NCBI GenBank assembly: GCA_019136175.1
Contig: JAGVUS010000183.1
Coordinates: 1-5,248 of the forward strand
Direction: 5' to 3'
Source of the DNA: Chloroflexota bacterium
GTDB lineage: Bacteria; Chloroflexota; Anaerolineae; Anaerolineales; Anaerolineaceae
Length of the DNA: 5,248 bases
Part shown: positions 1 through 5,248 of the stretch, piece after piece
How positions within the stretch are numbered: the stretch's first letter is position 1
Layout: the number at the start of each line of letters is the position of its first letter
Notes under the pieces: generated by a model
The model's database searches: none
The model's input: the letters and a program-made list of their open reading frames with translations, nothing else
Told to the model about the DNA's origin: nothing
Program-made: the position numbers and the translations under genes

Positions 1-882
1 CCATCCGAACTGGCAAAAATTGCCATCATTGTCTACCTGGCGTTCTGGATCAAAGCAAAAGAATCCATTCTCAATAAAATATCCTTTGGTCTCATTCCCA
101 TGATGCTAATCCTGGGACTCATGGCTGGTCTAATCCTCCTGGAACCGGATATCAGTGCAGCAATCACGATTGTGATTCTCGGTGTGATGATGTTCTTCCT
201 GGGTGGAGGCAGCCTGAAACAGATGCTCCTGGTGGGAGTCATTATAGCGCTTGTTGGAGTTCTCACCCTGAACGTCAGCACCTCCATCAACAACACGTTT
301 GATAACCGCTGGATCAACTATATTAATGGGTTGAAGGATCCCATCATGGCATCCGAACACCTCCAACGCAGCATGGAATCGATTGTTCGCGGCGGTTTGT
401 TTGGGGTGGGGATCGGCAATGGAACCGTCAAATTCATTGGCTTGCCCTTCTCCCACACCGATTCCATCTTTGCAGTCATTGCAGAAGAAACCGGATTGAT
501 TGGGTCAGCATTCACTGTCATCCTCTACCTGCTCCTCCTCTGGCGCGGCCTGGTCATTTCACAAAACGCAGCCGACCTGGAGGGAAAACTTCTGGCAGGT
601 GGTCTTTCAGTATGGATCTTTATGGAAGCCATCATGAACATTGCAGTGATGGTCAACCTGATTCCATTTACAGGAAACGCGCTGCCATTTATCAGTTCGG
701 GCGGCTCCAGCCTTGTCACCACCCTGACTGCTGTTGGCATGATTTTCAGTGTCGGTCGCGTGGCAAAACGGGAAGGGAAATCTTCAGAAGGGAGGCCTTA
801 CAGTGCGGTTGCTGATCTGCGCTGGCGGGACCGGCGGGGGCGTGAACCCCGCACTCGCCGTCCTGCAAGCATTGAGCGATGA
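1..882 (+). CDS. ftsW: FtsW, SEDS-family septal peptidoglycan glycosyltransferase (5' end outside window)
   Basis: Integral membrane protein that polymerises lipid II into septal glycan strands, working with a class B penicillin-binding protein. The frame is open from base 1, so the start lies upstream; 293 residues are visible, and a usual FtsW has roughly 370-410. Visible motifs (window residue numbers): PSELAK at 1-6; EPD at 48-50, matching the family QPD; LPFSHTDSIFAVIAEE at 148-163, whose Asp154 matches the Asp considered essential in SEDS polymerases (E. coli FtsW D297); and LPFISSGGSSL at 228-238. Hydrophobic segments lie near 31-47, 52-69, 74-91, 166-182, 195-218 and 234-252. It is called FtsW rather than RodA because murG, murC, murB and ddl follow. 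After the last membrane segment comes a basic tail; its final 26 codons overlap murG, and 9 of its last 20 residues are Arg. The family call is secure; the FtsW versus RodA choice rests on context. Confidence 0.93.
   Translation, partial: PSELAKIAIIVYLAFWIKAKESILNKISFGLIPMMLILGLMAGLILLEPDISAAITIVILGVMMFFLGGGSLKQMLLVGVIIALVGVLTLNVSTSINNTFDNRWINYINGLKDPIMASEHLQRSMESIVRGGLFGVGIGNGTVKFIGLPFSHTDSIFAVIAEETGLIGSAFTVILYLLLLWRGLVISQNAADLEGKLLAGGLSVWIFMEAIMNIAVMVNLIPFTGNALPFISSGGSSLVTTLTAVGMIFSVGRVAKREGKSSEGRPYSAVADLRWRDRRGREPRTRRPASIER
786..795 (+). promoter_or_regulatory. Shine-Dalgarno site that sets the murG GTG start
   Basis: AGAAGGGAGG lies inside the 3' part of ftsW. The GGGAGG core ends at 795, 7 nt before the GTG at 803. 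It supports GTG 803 over the upstream in-frame ATG at 749, because initiation at GTG puts the glycine-rich motif at residues 8-13, where MurG proteins carry it. Confidence 0.75.
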
Positions 883-1927
883 AGCCAATCCGGTGCTCTG
901 GATCGGCGGGGAAGGCGGCATGGAAGAAGAACTGGTGCAACGCCAGAATATTCCCTTTAAAGCCATTCCCGCGGCTGGTGTACATGGAGTTGGGATGAAA
1001 GCCCTCCCCGGTAACCTCTGGCGGCTGGTCAAGGGAACTGCCGCTGCCCGGAAGATCATACACGCCTTTCAGCCGGATGTAATGCTCTTTACCGGTGGGT
1101 ATGTGGCAGCACCCGTTGCTGTTGCAGGCGGCTCCATTCCCAAGCTCCTGTTTGTTCCGGATATTGAACCCGGCATGGCGCTCAAATTCCTGGCGCGGTT
1201 TGCCAACCGGATTGCCGTTTCAGCCGAACCTTCCCGGTCATACTTCCCCAGGGCAGAGAAAGTTGTTGTTACGGGCTACCCCACCCGCCCCGAGCTTGCC
1301 CGCTGGACTGCCGAAACCGGCAGACAGGAAATGAGATTGTCTGGTGACCTTCCCGTTCTGCTCGTCATGGGGGGAAGCAAGGGCGCTCACTCGATCAATA
1401 ACGCATTGACCGCCATTCTGCTTGAAGTTTTACAAATTGCCCAGGTGATTCACATCACGGGCAAGCAGGATTTTGCACAGGCAGAACAAGCCCTGGCAAA
1501 TCTTCCAGGCACCCTGGCAGGGAATTACCACCCCCACCCATATCTCCACGATGATATGGGAGCAGCGCTTGCCAGTGCAGACCTGGCTGTTGCCCGGGCT
1601 GGTGCTTCCACGCTGGGCGAATTTCCACAATTCGGGCTGCCGGCAATCCTGGTTCCCTATCCTTACGCCTGGCGGTATCAAAAAGTGAATGCCGAATTCC
1701 TGGTCAATGCCAGGGCGGCAGAAATGATCACGGATGGCGACTTGTCAACAAGGCTCCTGCCCGCTCTTCAACGGTTGTTGAAAGATGACAATGCCCGGCA
1801 TGCCATGCGAAATGCCATGCAATCCCTGGGGCAGCCGCAAGCCAGCCAGGCAATTGCCAACCTTGTCCGTGAACTTGCAGCCGCCTCCAATCCTCAAGGC
1901 GGTACCCGGGAGACGAAACCATGCTAA
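803..1927 (+). CDS. murG: MurG, lipid II synthase (UDP-GlcNAc:lipid I N-acetylglucosaminyltransferase)
   Basis: Peripheral membrane GT-B glycosyltransferase (family GT28) that transfers GlcNAc to lipid I on the cytoplasmic face, giving lipid II, the substrate of FtsW. From the GTG at 803 it has 374 residues, close to the usual 350-370. The N-terminal acceptor domain has GGTGGG at 8-13 and TGGYVAAP at 97-104. The C-terminal donor domain has MGGSKGA at 189-195 and ARAGASTLGE at 264-273, whose Glu corresponds to the UDP-ribose-binding Glu, then a GLPAILVPYP loop and a Gln at 293. Oddities: the His normally ending the first glycine loop (GGTGGH) is Gly13, and the usual HEQN motif is replaced by VPDIEPG at 118-124. 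The start overlaps ftsW by 80 nt and the end overlaps the next gene by 7 nt. The identification is firm; the variant motifs are probably lineage-specific, which is an inference. Confidence 0.94.
   Translation: MRLLICAGGTGGGVNPALAVLQALSDEANPVLWIGGEGGMEEELVQRQNIPFKAIPAAGVHGVGMKALPGNLWRLVKGTAAARKIIHAFQPDVMLFTGGYVAAPVAVAGGSIPKLLFVPDIEPGMALKFLARFANRIAVSAEPSRSYFPRAEKVVVTGYPTRPELARWTAETGRQEMRLSGDLPVLLVMGGSKGAHSINNALTAILLEVLQIAQVIHITGKQDFAQAEQALANLPGTLAGNYHPHPYLHDDMGAALASADLAVARAGASTLGEFPQFGLPAILVPYPYAWRYQKVNAEFLVNARAAEMITDGDLSTRLLPALQRLLKDDNARHAMRNAMQSLGQPQASQAIANLVRELAAASNPQGGTRETKPC
1908..1912 (+). promoter_or_regulatory. Shine-Dalgarno site for the CvpA-like gene
   Basis: GGGAG inside the last codons of murG ends 8 nt before the ATG at 1921. 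The spacing is normal, and the ATG overlaps the murG stop as ATGCTAA, so the ribosome ending murG is well placed to restart here. Confidence 0.6.
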
Positions 1928-2457
1928 CCCTGGATGTTGTTTTCTGGATGTATGTCATCCTTCTGGCTTTCATCGGTGGAATGCGCGGATGGGCAAAAGA
2001 ACTTTTGGTTCTTTTCAGCGTCATCCTGGGATTCTTCCTGATCACGGTGTTGGAACGGTTTGTCCCGTTCATCCGCGACACCCTCTCCCGACAGCCGGAA
2101 TCTCTCTTTTGGATGCGATTCATTATCATCTTCTCATTGGTGTTCTTTGGATACCAAACCCCCAAGCTCCCCAAGATTGCCGAATCCGGTCGGTTTATGC
2201 GCGACAAGCTTCAGGATGTCCTGCTGGGCGTCTTTATTGGGGCAGTCAATGGATACATGATTGTCGGGACCATCCTTTCCTATATGCATCAGGCTGGCTA
2301 TCCATTCGATTTCGTGATTGCCCCCAACCCCCAAACCGGACAGGGGCAGGCGCTGTTGAAATTACTGGCAATCATGCCGCCGGAATGGCTGGGCACCCCA
2401 ACCATCTATTTTGCTGTTGGAATTGCATTCGTCTTCATCCTGGTGGTGTTTATCTGA
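1921..2457 (+). CDS. CvpA-like small integral membrane protein, function unknown
   Basis: A 178-residue hydrophobic protein. Likely membrane segments are near residues 5-20, 27-44, 64-79, 100-120 and 161-178; the last ends at the C-terminus with almost no tail. The beginning, a short first helix followed by GGMRGWAKEL at 19-28 and a second helix, resembles the CvpA (colicin V production protein) family, whose members commonly carry a G-x-R-G-x-x-x-E-L turn there. The molecular role of CvpA proteins is poorly defined. It sits between murG and murC with overlaps of 7 and 1 nt, so it is probably co-translated with the precursor enzymes. That suggests a link to envelope building, but nothing in the sequence shows an enzyme activity. 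The CvpA assignment is by eye and moderate; the gene itself is well supported by its SD site, tight junctions and coherent membrane topology. Confidence 0.82.
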   Translation: MLTLDVVFWMYVILLAFIGGMRGWAKELLVLFSVILGFFLITVLERFVPFIRDTLSRQPESLFWMRFIIIFSLVFFGYQTPKLPKIAESGRFMRDKLQDVLLGVFIGAVNGYMIVGTILSYMHQAGYPFDFVIAPNPQTGQGQALLKLLAIMPPEWLGTPTIYFAVGIAFVFILVVFI

Positions 2458-3818
2458 TGACTCACGTGCATTTGATCGGTATTGGTGGAACAGGACTTTC
2501 AGCCATTGCCCGGCTGCTGCTGGAGCGCGGGTATACCGTCAGCGGTTCGGACCGGTGTGCAAACCAGTCCACCCGGGAGCTGGAGGCTGCCGGAGCAGCC
2601 ATATTCCTGGGTCATCATACAGATCATATCCAGGGAGCGGATTGGGTGGTTCGATCCTCCGCCATTCCTGATGAAAACCCGGAGGTCGCAGCCTCCCTGC
2701 AAGCCGGTATTCCGGTATTCAAACGCTCCGAGTTCCTTGGCAGACTGATGGAAGGCGCAACCTGTGTGGCTGTTGCCGGTACGCATGGGAAAACCACCAC
2801 CACCGCCATGATCGCCTGGATCCTGGCAGATGCCGGATTAAATCCTTCCTATATCATCGGCAGTACAGCCCAAAACCTGGGAACCAATGCTCACGCAGGT
2901 ACCGGACCTTTCGTCATTGAAGCGGACGAATATGATTACATGTTCCTGGGATTAACCCCGGATATTGCAGTTATCACAACCGTTGAGCATGATCACCCGG
3001 ACTGCTTCCCTACCGTGGAATCCTATCAGGATGCATTTGTACAATTTGTCCAGCGAATTTCATCCAATGGGACACTGATTCTATCGGGTGATGATCCGGT
3101 TGCATTGAAAATGGCAGAACACATCCGCCCATTGCAATCAATGATTACCTATGGCATCTCCTCAAAAGCAGACCTCCAGGCAGTCAACCTCCTTAGTATT
3201 CCGGGCAGCGGGTATGCCTTCGATGCCACTGGATATGGCGGGGATATAGTTCATATCGAGTTGCAGGTGCCTGGAATCCATAATGTCCGAAATGCCATGG
3301 GTGCCCTGGCAGCCGCCATCCAATGCGGCGTATCCGTCCACCAGGCAGCCACGTCCCTTGGCAGGTTTACGGGAACAGGCAGGCGGTTTGAAAAAATTGG
3401 GGAAGTGAACGGAATCATCCTGATTTCAGATTACGCCCATCATCCCACGGAAATTCGCACCACCCTGGCAGCCGCCCGGTCCCGGTATCCCCGCAATCGA
3501 ATTTGGGCAATCTGGCAGCCCCACACATACTCACGAACCCAATCCCTGATGAATGAGTTTGCTGCCGCTTTTACAGATGCAGACCAGGTGATCGTCACAG
3601 CCATCTATGCTGCCCGGGAAACCAATCCCTCGTTCACAGCACAACAAGTGGTGGATTGCATGAATCACCCCGCTGTTCAGTATCTTCCCGAGATTGATTT
3701 TGTCACCACGCATCTGATCAATACCGTGCAACCTGGAGATGTGGTGGTGGTTCTGTCCGCTGGTGATGCCAACCGGATCCTGCCGGACCTGCTTCAAAAG
3801 CTGGAAGAAAAGGAATAA
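2457..3818 (+). CDS. murC: MurC, UDP-N-acetylmuramate--L-alanine ligase
   Basis: Cytoplasmic ATP-dependent Mur ligase that adds the first stem residue, L-Ala, to UDP-MurNAc. With the ATG at 2457 it has 453 residues, a normal length. Domain 1 (UDP-MurNAc binding) has GIGGTGLSA at 8-16 and GSD at 30-32. The central ATPase domain has the P-loop AGTHGKTTTT at 107-116, EADEYD at 155-160, an HDHPD stretch at 178-182 and HNVRNAMG at 275-282. The C-terminal domain has GTGRRFE at 306-312, DYAHHPTE at 325-332 and QPHTYSRT at 354-361. EADEYD resembles Mpl-type ligases more than the common MurC EADESD, but the remaining motifs and the operon context favour MurC. The frame is open upstream to 1785, but a start there would add 224 codons of CvpA-gene and murG shadow. 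The ATG at 2457 shares one base with the preceding stop (TGATG), and only a weak GGTGG lies upstream, so initiation is probably coupled to the CvpA-like gene. Confidence 0.95.
   Translation: MTHVHLIGIGGTGLSAIARLLLERGYTVSGSDRCANQSTRELEAAGAAIFLGHHTDHIQGADWVVRSSAIPDENPEVAASLQAGIPVFKRSEFLGRLMEGATCVAVAGTHGKTTTTAMIAWILADAGLNPSYIIGSTAQNLGTNAHAGTGPFVIEADEYDYMFLGLTPDIAVITTVEHDHPDCFPTVESYQDAFVQFVQRISSNGTLILSGDDPVALKMAEHIRPLQSMITYGISSKADLQAVNLLSIPGSGYAFDATGYGGDIVHIELQVPGIHNVRNAMGALAAAIQCGVSVHQAATSLGRFTGTGRRFEKIGEVNGIILISDYAHHPTEIRTTLAAARSRYPRNRIWAIWQPHTYSRTQSLMNEFAAAFTDADQVIVTAIYAARETNPSFTAQQVVDCMNHPAVQYLPEIDFVTTHLINTVQPGDVVVVLSAGDANRILPDLLQKLEEKE
3810..3814 (+). promoter_or_regulatory. Shine-Dalgarno site for the small ORF after murC
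   Basis: AAGGA in the last murC codons ends 7 nt before the ATG at 3822. Good strength and spacing argue that the small ORF is translated. Confidence 0.55.
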
Positions 3819-3821
3819 ATC

Positions 3822-4010
3822 ATGAGCGATCCAAAACCAAAACGAACTTTTGAGTACCAGGGGGGTGCAGCCAATCTGCAATTATCCCCCACTCAAGGGG
3901 ATGAACCCCAGCAGCAGCCCCGTGCTGCAAACCGATCCCGCCGGGTTCTCACCCAACCCGAAAAAAAGGACATCGTGGAGCGCCTCATTGATTTCATTAA
4001 GGTTCTCTGA
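3822..4010 (+). CDS. Small hypothetical protein between murC and murB
   Basis: A 62-residue protein that I do not recognise. It begins 3 nt after the murC stop with a good SD site and ends 31 nt before the murB ATG, so its position fits a real operon member. Residues 1-40 are polar, rich in Gln, Pro and charged residues and probably disordered, with QQQP at 30-33 and a basic RSRR at 38-41. Residues 46-62 (EKKDIVERLIDFIKVL region) look like one amphipathic helix. There is no signal peptide, membrane segment, Cys pair or catalytic motif. It could be a small regulatory or scaffold protein of the wall-synthesis enzymes, a leader ORF that delivers ribosomes to murB, or a chance ORF; the sequence does not decide. 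An A7 run at 3961-3967 lies within it. Confidence 0.55.
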   Translation: MSDPKPKRTFEYQGGAANLQLSPTQGDEPQQQPRAANRSRRVLTQPEKKDIVERLIDFIKVL

Positions 4011-4034
4011 ACTGTTTGACCAAAGGACTCGTCC

Positions 4035-4039
4035 AGGAG
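4035..4039 (+). promoter_or_regulatory. Closely spaced Shine-Dalgarno site before murB
   Basis: AGGAG ends only 2 nt before the ATG at 4042, closer than the usual 5-9 nt. This weakens ATG 4042 somewhat. An in-frame TTG at 3988, with GTGGAG ending 7 nt before it, would add 18 residues and overlap the small ORF. I keep ATG 4042 because it leaves a normal-length N-terminus ahead of the first FAD-binding motif. Confidence 0.45.
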
Positions 4040-4041
4040 AA

Positions 4042-4941
4042 ATGGCAGCCAATTCCGCCTCTTCCCAGCTTCATCGTTACCGCAGCCTGTTTGGCGACCG
4101 CCTGCAGGAAAATGTAACGCTGGCAAATTACACCACTGCCCGGGTGGGCGGTAAGGCGGACGCCTTATTAATCGCCCATACCACCGATGAGCTTGCCGGA
4201 ACTGTCCACACCCTCTGGGAATCAGATCTGTCCTTTTATATCCTGGGAGCAGGATCCAATGTCCTGGTTTCGGACCAGGGCGTACGCGGGCTTGTGATTG
4301 TCAATCGAGCCCGCAACATCCGGGTGGACACCCACATCAATCCACCCACTGTCCGGGCAGAGTCTCCGGGAACTGTTGGTGGAGCTGTCTATGGAAATGC
4401 AGGAGCTTACGGAAGCGACGTCCAACACGATTTGGTGCTGGCAGAAATCTTGCATCGCTCTCTGGGAAAGCAGACATGGACATGCAGCCAGATGGAATAT
4501 GGATATCGAACCAGCATTCTCAAGCGGCAACCCGGTCAGGCAATCATCCTGGCGGCGACTTTTGCTCTTCATCACGGCTCACCGGAAGATGTCAAAGCCC
4601 GGATGGAATCACTTTCATCCCAGCGTCGGCGGACTCAGCCCCCGGGAGCAAGCATGGGCTCCATGTTCAAAAATCCCCCCGGAGATTATGCAGGACGTTT
4701 AATCGAAGCTGCCGGATTGAAGGGAACCCGGGTGGGTGGTGTGGAAATCAGCACCGTTCATGCCAACTTTTTTATCAATTATGAAAATGCAACAGCAACG
4801 GATTATTACAAATTGATTCAATATACGCAGGAGACCGTGTTTCAAAAATTTGGCATCAGGCTGGAACTGGAAGTGGAGCTGCTGGGCGACTGGACGATCA
4901 GCTCAGTCAATCCTTTTCGAAATGGAAAGAATGGATCATGA
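4042..4941 (+). CDS. murB: MurB, UDP-N-acetylenolpyruvoylglucosamine reductase, with apparent internal in-frame deletion
   Basis: Cytoplasmic FAD enzyme that uses NADPH to reduce UDP-GlcNAc-enolpyruvate to UDP-MurNAc, the substrate of MurC. From the ATG at 4042 it has 299 residues. FAD-domain motifs are NYTTARVGGKAD at 29-40, LGAGSNVLVSDQGVRG at 68-83 and PGTVGGAVYGNAGAYG at 109-124. Expected catalytic residues are present: Arg156 in YGYRTS, Ser207 in GSMFKNP and Glu277 in the EV-x-x-x-G motif near the C-terminus. Oddity: VRAES at 104-108 runs straight into PGTVGG. Family members have about 25 more residues here, a helix and the GLSGLE..GI stretch leading into PGT. The frame is intact, so this is either a true shortening that may impair FAD binding or an assembly artefact. 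It lies 31 nt after the small ORF and overlaps ddl by 4 nt. Identity is firm; activity is uncertain. Confidence 0.9.
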   Translation: MAANSASSQLHRYRSLFGDRLQENVTLANYTTARVGGKADALLIAHTTDELAGTVHTLWESDLSFYILGAGSNVLVSDQGVRGLVIVNRARNIRVDTHINPPTVRAESPGTVGGAVYGNAGAYGSDVQHDLVLAEILHRSLGKQTWTCSQMEYGYRTSILKRQPGQAIILAATFALHHGSPEDVKARMESLSSQRRRTQPPGASMGSMFKNPPGDYAGRLIEAAGLKGTRVGGVEISTVHANFFINYENATATDYYKLIQYTQETVFQKFGIRLELEVELLGDWTISSVNPFRNGKNGS

Positions 4942-5248
4942 CAGGTAAGCTGCGTTTGGGTGTTCTTTTCGGCGGACGTTCGGGCGAACATGAGGTATCG
5001 CTCATGTCCGCGCGCTCGGTCCTCTCTGTGCTGGACCCGGCAAAATATGAGGTTACCCAAATCGGCATCACCCACTCGGGTACCTGGATGACCGGCGAGA
5101 ACGTCCTGGAAGCTCTGGAACGCCAGAATACAACGCATCTTCTGCCAGTGGTGCTCCTCCCCCAACCTGGAAAACAACTGCTCTACCAGATCATTTCCCG
5201 GAACGGCGAGAAAATTTTGACCCCATACGGTGAATTGGATGTCATTTT
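4938..5248 (+). CDS. ddl: Ddl, D-alanine--D-alanine ligase (3' end outside window)
   Basis: Cytoplasmic ATP-grasp enzyme that joins two D-Ala into the dipeptide later added to the UDP-MurNAc tripeptide by MurF. The ATG at 4938 overlaps the murB stop (ATGA), and the frame stays open to the window end, giving 103 complete codons of a usual length of about 300-370. The N-terminal Ddl signature is clear: VLFGGRSGEHEVSLMSA at 9-25. Glu17 matches E. coli DdlB Glu15, which helps bind the first D-Ala. It is followed by a Rossmann-like strand at 38-45 (YEVTQIGI) and ends in LDVI, the start of the family LDVVFPxLHG motif. The upstream SD is weak (purine-rich GGAAAGAA from 4924), so translation is probably coupled to murB. 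The ATP-grasp domain is not in the window. Confidence 0.93.
   Translation, partial: MTGKLRLGVLFGGRSGEHEVSLMSARSVLSVLDPAKYEVTQIGITHSGTWMTGENVLEALERQNTTHLLPVVLLPQPGKQLLYQIISRNGEKILTPYGELDVI

Noticed and set aside
749..802. Earlier murG start at ATG 749
   Set aside because: It would add 18 residues before the glycine loop and lacks a good SD, while GTG 803 has a strong, well-spaced one.
1728..2207. 159-codon reverse-strand ORF opposite murG and the CvpA-like gene
   Set aside because: It is antisense to two well-supported genes, its product has no coherent motif, and I see no convincing independent start.
1785..2456. Upstream extension of the murC frame by 224 codons
   Set aside because: It reads through the murG end and the CvpA-like gene in another frame, shows no family motifs, and MurC proteins begin just before the GIGGTG motif, as they do with ATG 2457.
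3531..3881. Reverse-strand ORF opposite the murC 3' end
   Set aside because: It is a shadow of murC, with composition typical of an antisense reading and no recognisable domain.
3850..4041. Earlier murB start at ATG 3850
   Set aside because: The 64 extra residues look like an out-of-frame reading of the small ORF, with no MurB-like sequence, and ATG 4042 already gives a normal N-terminus.
4011..4041. Possible promoter or terminator in the only real intergenic gap
   Set aside because: It is 31 nt long, with no hairpin followed by a T-run and no -35/-10 pair; it holds only the murB SD.
1..5248. Defence system, mobile element, CRISPR array, tRNA or riboswitch
   Set aside because: Nearly every base is covered by co-directional wall-synthesis genes. 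I found no repeats, integrase or transposase motifs, or structured RNA signals.

Overview
The window lies inside a bacterial division and cell-wall (dcw) cluster, the genes that make and polymerise peptidoglycan precursors. All genes are on the + strand and very tightly packed: ftsW (5' end outside the window), murG, a CvpA-like membrane protein gene, murC, a small unrecognised ORF, murB, and ddl (3' end outside the window). Reading a single operon is the simplest interpretation. I see no promoter, terminator, RNA gene, mobile element or CRISPR array. The longest non-coding gap is 31 nt (4011-4041).

Gene order and protein style suggest Chloroflexota, probably Anaerolineae-like. This rests on recalled family features: the wording of the FtsW HTD and GGSS motifs, a MurG with GGTGGG and VPDIEPG, a MurC with EADEYD, and a CvpA-like gene between murG and murC. 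It is an inference and was not tested by any search. Base composition is moderate in GC and looks even along the window, with no sign of recent transfer.

The junctions suggest translational coupling. ftsW and murG overlap by 80 nt, murG and the cvpA-like gene by 7 nt, the cvpA-like gene and murC by 1 nt (TGATG), and murB and ddl by 4 nt (ATGA). The small ORF starts 3 nt after the murC stop. Functionally, MurB and MurC act in the cytoplasm on UDP-MurNAc, Ddl makes the D-Ala-D-Ala dipeptide, MurG makes lipid II at the membrane, and FtsW polymerises lipid II at the division septum.

The window is mainly ordinary housekeeping DNA and I found no convincing new system. The points that deserve a second look are: (1) MurB appears to lack, exactly in frame, about 25 residues that normally precede the PGTVGGAV motif; (2) MurG lacks the conserved His of its first glycine loop and the HEQN motif; (3) the 80-nt ftsW/murG overlap gives FtsW an Arg-rich tail; and (4) an unrecognised 62-codon ORF sits between murC and murB.
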